The notes: a model not told the origin generated them from the letters alone. A stretch of DNA of 64,000 nucleotides from Bacteroides pyogenes (GCF_014196225.1 NZ_JACIDI010000015.1:1-64000), one strand, 5' to 3'; counted from the stretch's first letter, positions 26,817 to 36,550 are shown. Program-made: numbers and translations.

Positions 26817-27620
26817 ATGAAGAAGAATATCCTTATAGTTTTGCTTGCAGCAGCCGCTCTGACTTCCTGCGGAGAGTATAATAAATTGCTGAAAAGCACT
26901 GATTATGAATATAAGTACGAAGCTGCCAAAAATTATTTCGCGAAAGGACAGTACAATCGGTCGGCTACTCTGCTTAACGAATTGATTACTATTCTGAAAG
27001 GAACAGACAAAGCAGAAGAATCGCTGTATATGTTGGGAATGTGTTACTACAATCAAAAGGATTATCAAACTGCTGCTCAAACATTTATCACTTATTACAC
27101 TACTTATCCGCGAGGCACTTATACCGAATTGGCTCGTTTCCATGCGGGGAAATCGCTATTCTTGGATACTCCCGAACCGCGGCTCGATCAAACAAGCACT
27201 TATCAGGCCATTCAACAATTGCAGATGTTTATGGAATATTTTCCGGGAAGCAGCAAAAAGCTGGAAGCGCAAAATATGATTTTCGCCTTACAGGATAAAT
27301 TGGTGTTGAAAGAACTTTATTCTGCGCGTTTATATTACAATCTGGGTAATTACATGGGTAATAACTATGAATCGTCTATCATTACTGCCCAAAATGCGTT
27401 GAAAGATTATCCTTACACCGATTATCGCGAAGAACTTTCTATTTTGATCCTCCGTGCCCGCTATGAAATGGCGGTCAATAGCGTAGAATCCAAGAAGCTT
27501 GATCGCTATCGCGAAACAATAGACGAATATTACGCTTTCAAAAATGAGTTTCCTGAAAGCAAATACCTGAAAGAGGCTGAAAAAATTTTCAGAGAATCGA
27601 AAAAAGTAACTAAAGACTAA
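26817..27620 (+). CDS. bamD: outer-membrane protein assembly factor BamD
   Basis: A 267-residue lipoprotein of the beta-barrel assembly machinery. The signal peptide ends in a lipobox (LTSC, Cys18). The mature part is TPR-like: YEAAKNYFAKGQYNRSATLL and YMLGMCYYNQKDYQTAAQTF are the first two repeats, followed by helices for contact with BamA and BamC-like partners. Length and repeats match Bacteroidota BamD. It starts a run bamD - omega subunit - DUF4293 that is conserved in the order. Confidence 0.92.
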   Translation: MKKNILIVLLAAAALTSCGEYNKLLKSTDYEYKYEAAKNYFAKGQYNRSATLLNELITILKGTDKAEESLYMLGMCYYNQKDYQTAAQTFITYYTTYPRGTYTELARFHAGKSLFLDTPEPRLDQTSTYQAIQQLQMFMEYFPGSSKKLEAQNMIFALQDKLVLKELYSARLYYNLGNYMGNNYESSIITAQNALKDYPYTDYREELSILILRARYEMAVNSVESKKLDRYRETIDEYYAFKNEFPESKYLKEAEKIFRESKKVTKD

Positions 27621-27635
27621 TTTTATTATAGATTT

Positions 27636-27971
27636 ATGGATTACAAAAAAACAAATGCTCCCACAACGACGGTAACCCGTGATATGATGGATCTCTGTGC
27701 TGATACCGGGAATGTATATGAAAGTGTTGCCATTATAGGTAAACGGGCCAACCAAATCAGCGTCGAGATAAAAAGCGATTTGTCAAAGAAATTGGCAGAA
27801 TTTGCTTCCTACTCGGATAATATGGAAGAAGTGTTTGAAAACAGAGAGCAAATCGAAATTTCCCGTTATTACGAAAAATTGCCGAAACCTACGTTGATTG
27901 CCACCCAGGAATATATTGAAGGGAAAATCTATTATAGAAATCCGGCGAAAGAGAAAGAAAAACTTCAATAA
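27636..27971 (+). CDS. rpoZ: DNA-directed RNA polymerase omega-like subunit
   Basis: A 111-residue protein of the Bacteroidota omega/Rpb6-like type. The segment NVYESVAIIGKRANQISVEI is the region equivalent to the conserved omega helix that clamps the beta' C-terminus (normally RARQL near R-A-N-Q-I here). It lies 15 bp downstream of bamD and is surely co-transcribed with it. Sequence divergence from proteobacterial omega is high, so the call depends on this motif and on the conserved position. Confidence 0.8.
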   Translation: MDYKKTNAPTTTVTRDMMDLCADTGNVYESVAIIGKRANQISVEIKSDLSKKLAEFASYSDNMEEVFENREQIEISRYYEKLPKPTLIATQEYIEGKIYYRNPAKEKEKLQ

Positions 27972-28082
27972 CTTATTGTTTTTGACAAAAAATGGAAATA
28001 GTCAAGTAAGTAGGAGGAATGCTTATTCCGCTCCTTATTGCTTGGCTATTATTGTTTAACTTTACTTATTCATATATAAATT

Positions 28083-28526
28083 ATGATTCAACGAATTCAA
28101 ACAGTTTATCTATTAATCGTCACAGGAGCGCTAATTGCGGCGATGTGTCTGCCTATGGGATATTTTACAGATACGATGGGGGAGCATGTCTTTAAACCTC
28201 TGGGAGTAGATATGCATGATTCTTTTCAATCGACTTGGGGCTTATTCGGTATTTTGGCGCTTAGCGGTATCATAGCCTTGGGGACTATTTTTCTATATAA
28301 GAACCGTATGCTCCAAATTCGCATGACTATTTTCAACTCTTTGTTGTTGGTAGGTTATTATATTGCCTTTTTTGCTTTTTATACCGCATTAAAAGATAAT
28401 GCCGGCATGTTTCGCATCGGATGGGCTCTCTGTCTCCCGCTTGTTTCGATTATTCTGAATATCTTGGCGATTCGTGCCATCGGGCGCGATGAAGTAATGG
28501 TGAAAGCCGCAGATCGCCTACGATAA
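28083..28526 (+). CDS. DUF4293 family four-helix membrane protein
   Basis: A 147-residue integral membrane protein with four hydrophobic helices (about 5-24, 49-70, 78-98 and 110-132). The start MIQRIQTVYLLIV is the family hallmark. The family is confined to Bacteroidota and has no known function. It is placed after bamD and the omega gene, as is usual, with a 110-bp gap that could hold its own promoter (TAACTTTA is present). Confidence 0.88.
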   Translation: MIQRIQTVYLLIVTGALIAAMCLPMGYFTDTMGEHVFKPLGVDMHDSFQSTWGLFGILALSGIIALGTIFLYKNRMLQIRMTIFNSLLLVGYYIAFFAFYTALKDNAGMFRIGWALCLPLVSIILNILAIRAIGRDEVMVKAADRLR

Positions 28527-28554
28527 ATGCGTGTTCGTTTATCTATTGACAAAG

Positions 28555-28656
28555 GAGAGACTGTTCGAAAAGTAATCAGAAATAATTTTTCTTTTTGTCA
28601 CAACCTTTTCATAATATTGATTGAGTATTCAAGCTAACCTTTCGGACAGTTCCTCT
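28555..28656. repeat. short imperfect inverted-repeat element (MITE-like)
   Basis: GAGACTGTTCGAAAAGTAA (28557-28575) and the reverse complement of 28635-28655 (GAGGAACTGTCCGAAAGGTTA) are similar over about 18 bp and enclose about 60 bp of AT-rich non-coding DNA. The end sequence resembles insertion-sequence termini. The rest of 28527-28753 has no clear feature. Confidence 0.35.
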
Positions 28657-28753
28657 TTAATTTATTTTTTATCGTGCCTGTTTTTTTATACTTTTGGGTA
28701 CTTATGCACGGAGAAATTCGAGCATTCTTAGTTGGGGCGGGTTTATTCGGGCG

Positions 28754-29473
28754 TTATTTCAAATCAAACAGATAAGTAATTTTCACACTGATTGTCCCGT
28801 GCGCAGCACGGGAGAAGTAATCTTTCTTGGTAGTGCTGTAAAAATCGGATAAAGCAAAGTAGTAACGCCCTTCGAGCAACAGATTGCCGGCTTTCTTTGT
28901 CTTAAGCTCTATACCTCCGCCACCGACGATTCCATAGTCGAACTTATTGTTGATCTTACCTCCGTATACGGCTTTTTGAGTATCGGTCAGAGTATTCATA
29001 TCTATATTTTGTTTTTCTTCCGATTCTCCGATCAAGAATCCAATCTGAGGTCCCGCATGGATAAAAAACTGCAATCCTTTTTCATGACCGAAAGCCAGAT
29101 GCGCAAGAAAAGGAACGTCTATGTAGCTCATTTTGCGTGTATATCCCCGTGTAGCATCTTTTACCGTTTGTCCTTTTTCATTTACAGTTTCAAACAATTC
29201 ATCCCATCCGCGTTGCGAAAAGTTTACTTCAAGCTGCGCGCCGCAAATCATCGAGAAATATTTCTCGGAAATATAACGCGCGGTAACTCCGCCGGTCATT
29301 CCCAACAATGTCTTTTGCTTGATGGTAGGAGTGAAGAAACATTTGTTTAAATTAAGACCTCCGTTTACACCCACGGAAAAGTTATGGCGAAGTTCACCTA
29401 TCTGAGCAATACTTGGAAGTGTGAGAACCGTCATTAGAATGAAGGCAATCAAAAGCGATTTCATTTTTATCAT
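28754..29473 (-). CDS. PorT-like outer-membrane beta-barrel protein
   Basis: A 239-residue exported protein. A signal peptide (about 1-25, ending SIAQ) is followed by alternating beta strands (NFSVGVNGGLNLNKCFF..., YFSMICGAQLEVNFSQRG, YIDVPFLAHLAFG, QFFIHAGPQIGFLIG). It closes with an aromatic/hydrophobic final strand (TISVKITYLFDLK). The pattern is that of the PorT / outer-membrane beta-barrel family; some members take part in type IX secretion, but most are uncharacterised. It begins 11 bp after the LysM gene ends and is co-transcribed with it. Confidence 0.82.
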   Translation of the reverse strand: MIKMKSLLIAFILMTVLTLPSIAQIGELRHNFSVGVNGGLNLNKCFFTPTIKQKTLLGMTGGVTARYISEKYFSMICGAQLEVNFSQRGWDELFETVNEKGQTVKDATRGYTRKMSYIDVPFLAHLAFGHEKGLQFFIHAGPQIGFLIGESEEKQNIDMNTLTDTQKAVYGGKINNKFDYGIVGGGGIELKTKKAGNLLLEGRYYFALSDFYSTTKKDYFSRAAHGTISVKITYLFDLK

Positions 29474-29484
29474 ACTCGTCTTTC

Positions 29485-31245
29485 TTATTCGAAGTCAAGT
29501 TTTACTAATTCGAAATTTCTGGTGAAATGAATGAAGAATACTTTTTTATTGATAAATCCTCCCCAATTATTCACCCGTTCAAATTTAAATCCTGTTTGAA
29601 TAGGTGTCAGATTCATTTTATCGAGATTTTTCTCCAATTCCGACCCATACCTTGTCAAACCTTTCAGGAAAAAGAATGCCGTATCGAAGCCAAGCATCCC
29701 GTAACTGGGATATTTACTCGCTAAATCTTTACTGTACCATTTATGATAAGCGTTTGTGAATTGTACGGCAGCAGGGAATAAAGTATTGGTATAGAAAGAC
29801 GAATAAAAATACACATCCAGTTCAAAGAAGCTGTCCAAATGGTCGCGGGTGTAAGTTTGCCATTCCGGATAGCCGAACAAATGTATGTTTTGCTCCGTAG
29901 TTTCTCTAACCAGCAACGTCAGCTGCGGAAGAATCTTTATGAGTGTGATATTGCTTCCTGATGTCGGTATGAAAATATTCTCCTTATTTTCACGAACGGC
30001 AGCTTTAAGCGTGCTTTTATCGGCATTTTCACTGACAAAGCTCATCGTTACTCCTTTATTTTTCAAATCTTGCTTCATGCCGCTGATGAAATCGGCTTTT
30101 TCCTTGTCATCATTGGCTGCTTCCATGAATATGACGTGAGCATTAGGAAACTGACGGGTAAAATGTTCGTAAACCTCCGAATACAAATAAGATTGAGGCG
30201 TATTGATCTGATAGACGAGAGGATTTTTGAAAACTTCTTGTCCTCTGGAAGAGAAAGGAATCACAAGTCGGATATTATTCTTTTGGGCAAAAGCAGACAA
30301 AGGCTTGATTTGCTGCTGATGCATAGGACCGAATATGACATCCATCCTTTTCATCTCTTCTTTGGCCAGAATCACATTCAACGAAGAAGTCTCTTTACCG
30401 CAATCGTATACATACAAATCTATGGAAGTTCCGGTGCGTTTCAGGCTATCTATCGCCATCAGGAAACCTTCGTAATATTCCACCATTCGCTTGTCTTCCT
30501 GAAAAGGTAGCAGAACAGCCGCTTTTATGGTGGAAATTTCCCGAGGAGTTTCTCTATTTTCACGGAAAAGCTCGCTATTGCTTGGAGGAGTGGCAGGCTG
30601 ACTCTCCGATTGAGAGGGATTTAGCAAGGCAGCACCCGGATAAGGAATACAAAGAAACTGTCCTTTTTTCATTCCTTCTTTCAATTCCGGATTGGCGGCA
30701 ATCAACTCCTTTTCGCTGATTCCGTATTGACGGCTTACACTGAAAATCGTTTCTTTACGTTTTACCTTATGCATATCCTTGCATCTCGACTGCACCGGAC
30801 CTTTAATCGGTTTACTTGCCGGCAACTCTTGTTTAACGGAGACCGCATCTTTCTCCAGCGGGATACGTATGACTTGCCCGATACGGAAATTCTCGGCGCT
30901 TAAGCCCGGATTGGCATCGCAAATGACCTTCGCCGACACGCCATATACGGTCGTCAGTTTATACAGAGTTTCTCCGGCTTGGATGGTATGAAACGTTTCT
31001 CCTTGCTGTATCTCCTTACCTTTGGGAATTTTGATAGTCTGTCCGGCGTATATTTTATCTTCACATCCCGGATTCAAACGGATGATGTCGGTTGTAGTGA
31101 CGTTATACATACCGGATATGGAATATAAACTCTGACCTTTTTCGATAGTATGCAAAAAGTAAGATTGATTCTCCTGCGCATACCCCATCGTATATGAAAT
31201 GCTTATAATTAGCAAAAGCAAGGATATTCGACTGATTAGTTTCAT
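29485..31245 (-). CDS. three-LysM protein with periplasmic ligand-binding domain
   Basis: A 586-residue exported protein. A signal peptide (1-23) is followed by three LysM peptidoglycan-binding repeats (about 29-74, 84-128 and 158-201). A linker leads to a region from about 240 to the end that reads like a type I periplasmic-binding/receptor-ligand-binding fold (IKAAVLLPFQEDKRMVEYYEGFLMAIDSL; VIFGPMHQQQIKPLSAFAQK). No transport genes are near, so the binding-fold domain is probably structural or sensory and not part of an ABC importer. It precedes the barrel gene at 28754 on the same transcript, suggesting a shared envelope role. Confidence 0.82.
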   Translation of the reverse strand: MKLISRISLLLLIISISYTMGYAQENQSYFLHTIEKGQSLYSISGMYNVTTTDIIRLNPGCEDKIYAGQTIKIPKGKEIQQGETFHTIQAGETLYKLTTVYGVSAKVICDANPGLSAENFRIGQVIRIPLEKDAVSVKQELPASKPIKGPVQSRCKDMHKVKRKETIFSVSRQYGISEKELIAANPELKEGMKKGQFLCIPYPGAALLNPSQSESQPATPPSNSELFRENRETPREISTIKAAVLLPFQEDKRMVEYYEGFLMAIDSLKRTGTSIDLYVYDCGKETSSLNVILAKEEMKRMDVIFGPMHQQQIKPLSAFAQKNNIRLVIPFSSRGQEVFKNPLVYQINTPQSYLYSEVYEHFTRQFPNAHVIFMEAANDDKEKADFISGMKQDLKNKGVTMSFVSENADKSTLKAAVRENKENIFIPTSGSNITLIKILPQLTLLVRETTEQNIHLFGYPEWQTYTRDHLDSFFELDVYFYSSFYTNTLFPAAVQFTNAYHKWYSKDLASKYPSYGMLGFDTAFFFLKGLTRYGSELEKNLDKMNLTPIQTGFKFERVNNWGGFINKKVFFIHFTRNFELVKLDFE

Positions 31246-31372
31246 TAATTTATAACGGTTAGTTCTTTAAATTAAGAAACAAAGGTACGAATAAATGTAT
31301 TATATCTTCATAAGTTTTGAGTTAAGAAAATAATATTGTGCTTTTTTAGGAGCATATTTCATGCGGAAACAT

Positions 31373-31380
31373 TAATTTTG
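31373..31380 (+). promoter_or_regulatory. -7 box for uvrA; bears on its start codon
   Basis: TAATTTTG matches TAnnTTTG. Transcription would begin near 31387, so the ATG at 31389 would be almost leaderless while the in-frame ATG at 31404 would have a leader of about 17 nt. Confidence 0.5.
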
Positions 31381-31403
31381 CAGCATTTATGAAAGAAAAG
31401 AAT

Positions 31404-34229
31404 ATGCAGGAAACGGAATATATCAACGTGTACGGGGCGCGTGTGCACAACTTGAAGAATATCGATGCGGAAATACCTCGCGACAGTCTGACGGTGATAA
31501 CCGGATTAAGCGGCAGCGGTAAGTCTTCGTTGGCATTCGACACGATATTCGCCGAAGGGCAGCGTCGCTATATCGAAACTTTTTCGGCGTACGCCCGCAA
31601 CTTTCTGGGAAATCTGGAACGCCCCGACGTGGATAAGATCACGGGATTGAGTCCGGTGATCTCTATCGAACAGAAAACGACGAATAAAAACCCGCGTTCT
31701 ACGGTGGGCACTACGACGGAGATATACGATTATCTTCGTCTGCTTTTTGCCCGCGCCGGTATAGCGTATTCTTATTTGTCGGGCGAAAAGATGGTGAAAT
31801 ACACCGAAGAGCAAATCATCGAGCTGATTTTAAATGATTATAAAGGCAAAAAGATATTTTTACTCGCTCCATTGGTGCGTTCGCGCAAGGGACATTACAA
31901 AGAGTTGTTCGAACAGGTACGCAAAAAGGGTTACTTGTATGTCCGTGTAGACGGGGATGTGCGTGAAATAACGCACGGCATGAAAGTCGACCGGTATAAG
32001 AATCACGATATCGAGGTTGTAATCGACAAACTGGTTGTAGCCGACAAGGATGATAAACGTTTGAAACAGAGCGTGGCAACTGCCATGAGACAGGGAGACG
32101 GTCTGCTGATGATTCTGGATGCTCAGACCGAAAGCATCCGCCATTACAGCAAACGTCTGATGTGTCCTGTCACAGGGTTGTCTTATCGCGAGCCTGCGCC
32201 GCACAATTTTTCTTTCAACTCTCCGCAAGGGGCCTGTCCGAAATGTAAAGGATTGGGCATAGTCAACCAAATCGATATAGATAAAGTGATTCCCGACCGG
32301 GAGCTTTCCATTCATGAAGGAGCGATAGCCCCCTTGGGAAAATACAAAAACACAATGATCTTTTGGCAGATTGCCGCTTTGCTCGAAAAATACGACGCCG
32401 GATTGAAAACTCCTGTAAAAGAGCTTCCGGAAGATGCGCTTGAGGAAATATTACACGGATCGGACGAACGTATTAAAATTAAGAACTCGCTGATAGGGAC
32501 ATCTTCCGATTATTTTGTGAGCTATGAGGGCATTGTGAAATATATCCAGATGTTGCAAGAGAAAGACGCCTCGGCTACGGCCCAAAAATGGGCGGAACAA
32601 TTTGCCAAGACGACTGTTTGTCCCGAATGCAAAGGAGCGCGCCTGAATAAAGAAGCGTTGCACTTCCGCATTCACGACAAGAACATCAACGAATTGGCAA
32701 ATATGGACATCAATGAATTGTATGATTGGTTGATGAACGTCGATGCTTTTCTCTCGGATAAACAAAAGAAAATAGCCGCAGAAATACTGAAAGAAATCCG
32801 CACGCGCCTGAAATTTCTGTTGGATGTGGGGTTGGATTATCTGGCTTTAAACCGGAGTTCCGTAAGTCTTTCCGGAGGTGAAAGCCAGCGCATACGACTG
32901 GCGACACAAATCGGCTCACAATTGGTCAATGTGCTCTATATTTTAGATGAACCGAGCATCGGGTTGCACCAACGCGACAACCTCCGGTTGATTCATTCTT
33001 TGAAAGAACTCCGCGATATGGGCAACTCCGTTATTGTGGTGGAGCACGATAAAGACATGATGTTGGCGGCCGACTATATAATCGACATGGGCCCTAAAGC
33101 CGGACGACTCGGAGGAGAAGTTGTTTTCGCCGGTGTTCCGCAAGAAATGCTGAAGACAGATACTATGACTTCGCAATATTTGAACGGAAAGATGAAAATA
33201 GAGGTTCCCACCAAGCGTAGAAAAGGAAACGGCCTGGCAATACGGCTAAAAGGGGCGAAAGGGAATAATCTGAAAAATGTGGATGTCGAATTCCCGTTAG
33301 GCAGATTGATCTGTGTGACCGGAGTGTCCGGCAGCGGAAAGTCTACCTTGGTTAATGAAACATTACAGCCGATTCTTTCACAGAAATTCTACCGTTCGTT
33401 GCAAGACCCGCTGGAGTATGACTCCATTGAAGGTATAGAACATATAGATAAGGTGGTGAATGTCGATCAATCGCCTTTAGGCCGTACTCCACGCTCCAAT
33501 CCCGCTACCTATACCGGTGTGTTCTCCGACATCCGGAACCTGTTTGTCGGCCTGCCCGAAGCGAAGATTCGCGGATATAAACCGGGACGTTTCTCTTTCA
33601 ATGTTTCGGGAGGGCGTTGCGAAGCCTGTTCAGGAAACGGATATAAAACCATTGAAATGAATTTTCTCCCCGATGTCTACGTGCCTTGTGAGATTTGTCA
33701 CGGCAAACGTTACAACCGAGAAACGCTGGAAGTACGTTTCAAAGGAAAATCGATAGCCGATGTGCTCGATATGACCATCAACCGTGCCGTCGAGTTCTTC
33801 GAGAACGTTCCGCAGATCCTGAACAAAATAAAGGTTCTGCAAGATGTCGGATTGGGTTATATCAAACTCGGGCAATCGTCTACCACGCTTTCCGGCGGAG
33901 AAAGCCAGCGTGTGAAACTGGCAACGGAGTTGGCAAAAAGAGATACCGGCAAAACGCTTTATATACTCGACGAGCCCACTACAGGACTTCATTTTGAAGA
34001 CATCCGCATACTGATGGGAGTACTTAATAAATTGGTTGATAAAGGGAATACGGTGATTGTAATCGAACATAACCTCGATGTCATCAAAATGGCGGACTAT
34101 CTAATCGATATGGGACCCGAAGGCGGAAAAGGCGGCGGTGAAGTATTAAGTTTCGGAACACCGGAAGAAGTGGCAAAAAGCTTGCAAGGATATACCCCGA
34201 AGTTTTTGAGGGAAGAGATTGGAGGTTGA
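31404..34229 (+). CDS. uvrA: excinuclease ABC subunit A
   Basis: A 941-residue ABC-type ATPase that finds DNA damage and loads UvrB. It contains two ABC modules: Walker A GLSGSGKSS near residue 28 and GVSGSGKST near 640, each with its signature (SVSLSGGESQR, STTLSGGESQR). Two zinc modules with CxxC pairs (CPKCKGLG; CEACSGNG and CEICHGKRY) are visible. The TTKNPRS loop and the YIxVYGARVHNLKNID start are standard. ATG 31404 is preferred over the in-frame ATG at 31389 because of the nearby -7 box and the conserved N-terminus. Length is normal. Confidence 0.96.
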   Translation: MQETEYINVYGARVHNLKNIDAEIPRDSLTVITGLSGSGKSSLAFDTIFAEGQRRYIETFSAYARNFLGNLERPDVDKITGLSPVISIEQKTTNKNPRSTVGTTTEIYDYLRLLFARAGIAYSYLSGEKMVKYTEEQIIELILNDYKGKKIFLLAPLVRSRKGHYKELFEQVRKKGYLYVRVDGDVREITHGMKVDRYKNHDIEVVIDKLVVADKDDKRLKQSVATAMRQGDGLLMILDAQTESIRHYSKRLMCPVTGLSYREPAPHNFSFNSPQGACPKCKGLGIVNQIDIDKVIPDRELSIHEGAIAPLGKYKNTMIFWQIAALLEKYDAGLKTPVKELPEDALEEILHGSDERIKIKNSLIGTSSDYFVSYEGIVKYIQMLQEKDASATAQKWAEQFAKTTVCPECKGARLNKEALHFRIHDKNINELANMDINELYDWLMNVDAFLSDKQKKIAAEILKEIRTRLKFLLDVGLDYLALNRSSVSLSGGESQRIRLATQIGSQLVNVLYILDEPSIGLHQRDNLRLIHSLKELRDMGNSVIVVEHDKDMMLAADYIIDMGPKAGRLGGEVVFAGVPQEMLKTDTMTSQYLNGKMKIEVPTKRRKGNGLAIRLKGAKGNNLKNVDVEFPLGRLICVTGVSGSGKSTLVNETLQPILSQKFYRSLQDPLEYDSIEGIEHIDKVVNVDQSPLGRTPRSNPATYTGVFSDIRNLFVGLPEAKIRGYKPGRFSFNVSGGRCEACSGNGYKTIEMNFLPDVYVPCEICHGKRYNRETLEVRFKGKSIADVLDMTINRAVEFFENVPQILNKIKVLQDVGLGYIKLGQSSTTLSGGESQRVKLATELAKRDTGKTLYILDEPTTGLHFEDIRILMGVLNKLVDKGNTVIVIEHNLDVIKMADYLIDMGPEGGKGGGEVLSFGTPEEVAKSLQGYTPKFLREEIGG

Positions 34230-34257
34230 TTAAAAAACTATTATACGAACAACGAAA

Positions 34258-34734
34258 ATGAAAATCAATAAAACGAATGCCGCCCGCTTGCTCGACAAGG
34301 CCCAAATTCCTTATGAACTTATCGCTTACGAAGTGGATGAAAACGATTTAAGCGCAGTGCATGTAGCTGCCGGTTTGGGAGAGAACATAGAACAAGTATT
34401 CAAAACGCTTGTGTTGCATGGTGATAAAAGCGGTTACTTTGTATGCGTTATTCCCGGAGAGCATGAAGTCGACCTGAAACTTGCCGCCAAAGTATCCGGA
34501 AACAAAAAATGCGATTTGATTCCTATGAAGGAGCTTCTTCCACTTACCGGATATATACGCGGAGGCTGTTCGCCTATCGGGATGAAAAAACATTTTCCCA
34601 CATATATTCACGACACTTGCCTTCGGTTTCCACACATCTATGTAAGCGCCGGTGTACGGGGATTACAGATAAAAATATCTCCGGGTGATTTGATCAGGGA
34701 ATCGAAAGCGGAAGTCTGCCGCTTGTTTGAATGA
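34258..34734 (+). CDS. ybaK: Cys-tRNA(Pro) deacylase (YbaK/EbsC)
   Basis: A 158-residue trans-editing protein of the YbaK/ProX superfamily that removes cysteine mis-attached to tRNA(Pro). KINKTNAARLLDKAQIPYEL is the typical start. The conserved lysine is in EQVFKTLVLHG, and the GGCSPIGMKKHFPTYI stretch (usual GGxSPxGxKK) is the active-site loop. It starts 29 bp after uvrA. proS, whose product makes the error this enzyme corrects, is in the same window at 42 kb but not linked. Confidence 0.92.
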   Translation: MKINKTNAARLLDKAQIPYELIAYEVDENDLSAVHVAAGLGENIEQVFKTLVLHGDKSGYFVCVIPGEHEVDLKLAAKVSGNKKCDLIPMKELLPLTGYIRGGCSPIGMKKHFPTYIHDTCLRFPHIYVSAGVRGLQIKISPGDLIRESKAEVCRLFE

Positions 34735-34750
34735 CAACTTTTGTTGATAA

Positions 34751-34783
34751 TTGCTGAATAATTCAGGAAAAAGTATATATTTG
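34751..34783 (+). promoter_or_regulatory. promoter for the POT peptide transporter
   Basis: TTG at 34751-34753 and TATATTTG at 34776-34783 are 22 bp apart, near the Bacteroides consensus. About 40 nt separate the -7 box from the ATG at 34825. Confidence 0.45.
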
Positions 34784-34824
34784 CAGGAAATAATCATTTT
34801 TATTAATCTAATATTTATTTTTAT

Positions 34825-36489
34825 ATGTTTGAAGGACAACCGAAAGGTTTATATGCTTTGGCTCTTGCCAATACCGGAGAGCGCTTTGGCTATTACACAA
34901 TGCTTGCTATCTTTACACTCTTTTTGCAAGCAAAGTTTGGCTATTCGGCCGCTGAAACTTCTACCATTTTTGGATCATTCCTGGGCGCTGTGTATTTCAT
35001 GCCGCTTGTCGGGGGTATTTTAGCGGATAAGTGCGGCTATGGTAAGATTGTTACAATCGGCATCGTAGTGATGTTTGTCGGTTATTTGCTCTTGGCAATT
35101 CCTACGGCTGCCAATTCTACCGGAAAAATGATGATGTTGGGGGCTCTTTTCCTGATAGCTTGCGGTACCGGCTTTTTTAAAGGTAATTTGCAAGTAATGG
35201 TAGGTAATCTTTATGACTCGCCTGAGTACAGTTCAAAAAGAGACACGGCTTTTAGTTTGTTCTATATGGCTATCAATGTGGGCGCTTTGTTTGCTCCTAC
35301 AGCTGCGACCAAAATGACTAATTACGTGCTCTCCGGCGCCGATTTTACATACAATGCGCAGATTCCTTCATTGGCACATCAATTTCTGAACGGCACAATC
35401 AAGCCGGAAGGAAGCGCCGCTTTGGAAGGATTGAAAGCAGCGCAGGGATTCACCGGTGATATGGCTTCATTTTGTTCGACCTACATTGAAAAGCTTTCTG
35501 AAGCTTATAATTACGGTTTTGCTGTAGCATGTATTTCATTAATTGCTTCTATGGCTATTTACCTTGGTTGCCGGTCAATGTACAAACACGCCGATTATAA
35601 CTCCAAACAAGCCAAAACATCCAACAACCATAATGAACCGGAACTGACTCCCGAACAGACGAAACAGCGTATTGTTGCTTTGCTACTTGTTTTCGCGGTG
35701 GTTATTTTCTTCTGGATGGCATTCCATCAGAACGGTTTGACGATGACATTCTTTGCGCGCGACTATACGACTCAATATGTTACCGGAATAAACCGTATCG
35801 GTTTTGATGTATGGAACCTTGTTCTCATCATCATTGCGGTATATGGATTGTTCTCTTTGTTCCAATCTAAAACCGGAAAGGCTAAAGTTATTTCCGGAGT
35901 GGTTGTATTGGCCTCGTTGATCATATTGGCAGGAAGTTATTATGCAATGGATGACACCATAGAAATTCTGCCGCAAATCTTCCAACAGTTCAATCCATTC
36001 TTCGTAGTTGCCTTAACGCCGGTATCTTTGGCTGTATTTGCTCATCTGGCAAGTAGAAAGAAAGAGCCTTCCGCTCCTCGTAAAATCGGTATCGGTATGG
36101 TAATTGCAGCCTGCGGTTTCTTAATTCTGGCGATAGGATCGATAGGATTGCCTACACCTACCGCGATAGCTGCCAAAGGAATCGACCCCGATACATTGGT
36201 TTCTCCCAATTGGTTGATATCCACTTATCTGGTATTGACATTTGCCGAGCTGTTGCTTTCTCCGATGGGAATCTCTTTTGTATCTAAAGTGGCTCCTCCC
36301 AAATATAAAGGAATGATGATGGGGGGCTGGTTTGTGGCCACAGCCATTGGAAACTATATGGTTTCTATCATCGGCTATCTGTGGGGTGACATGCAACTTT
36401 GGATGGTATGGAGCGTATTGATCGTATGCTGCTTGTTGTCCGCATTGTTTATCTTCTCGATCATGAAGAAGCTTGAGAAAGTTGCTTAA
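34825..36489 (+). CDS. POT-family proton-dependent peptide transporter
   Basis: A 554-residue major-facilitator-type inner-membrane protein with about 14 hydrophobic segments. The N-terminus carries the POT motif as NTGERFGYYTMLAIFTLFLQ, whose Glu-Arg pair is linked to proton coupling. It is followed by LVGGILADKCGYGKIV and FKGNLQVMVGNLY. It imports di- and tripeptides with protons. A middle insertion with a hydrophilic loop (residues ~255-275) fits Bacteroidota members. It is a single gene, with its own promoter and terminator. Confidence 0.92.
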   Translation: MFEGQPKGLYALALANTGERFGYYTMLAIFTLFLQAKFGYSAAETSTIFGSFLGAVYFMPLVGGILADKCGYGKIVTIGIVVMFVGYLLLAIPTAANSTGKMMMLGALFLIACGTGFFKGNLQVMVGNLYDSPEYSSKRDTAFSLFYMAINVGALFAPTAATKMTNYVLSGADFTYNAQIPSLAHQFLNGTIKPEGSAALEGLKAAQGFTGDMASFCSTYIEKLSEAYNYGFAVACISLIASMAIYLGCRSMYKHADYNSKQAKTSNNHNEPELTPEQTKQRIVALLLVFAVVIFFWMAFHQNGLTMTFFARDYTTQYVTGINRIGFDVWNLVLIIIAVYGLFSLFQSKTGKAKVISGVVVLASLIILAGSYYAMDDTIEILPQIFQQFNPFFVVALTPVSLAVFAHLASRKKEPSAPRKIGIGMVIAACGFLILAIGSIGLPTPTAIAAKGIDPDTLVSPNWLISTYLVLTFAELLLSPMGISFVSKVAPPKYKGMMMGGWFVATAIGNYMVSIIGYLWGDMQLWMVWSVLIVCCLLSALFIFSIMKKLEKVA

Positions 36490-36510
36490 CTGAAATAGTT
36501 CGTTATATAG

Positions 36511-36550
36511 AAAAGGCGGTAGCAAGAAACAAATTTGTTACCGCCTTTCT
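36511..36550 (+). terminator. terminator after the peptide transporter
   Basis: AAAGGCGGTAGCAA (36512-36525) pairs, with one mismatch, with TTGTTACCGCCTTT (from 36535) and a pyrimidine-rich TCT tail follows. The symmetry would also serve the opposite strand. Confidence 0.65.
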
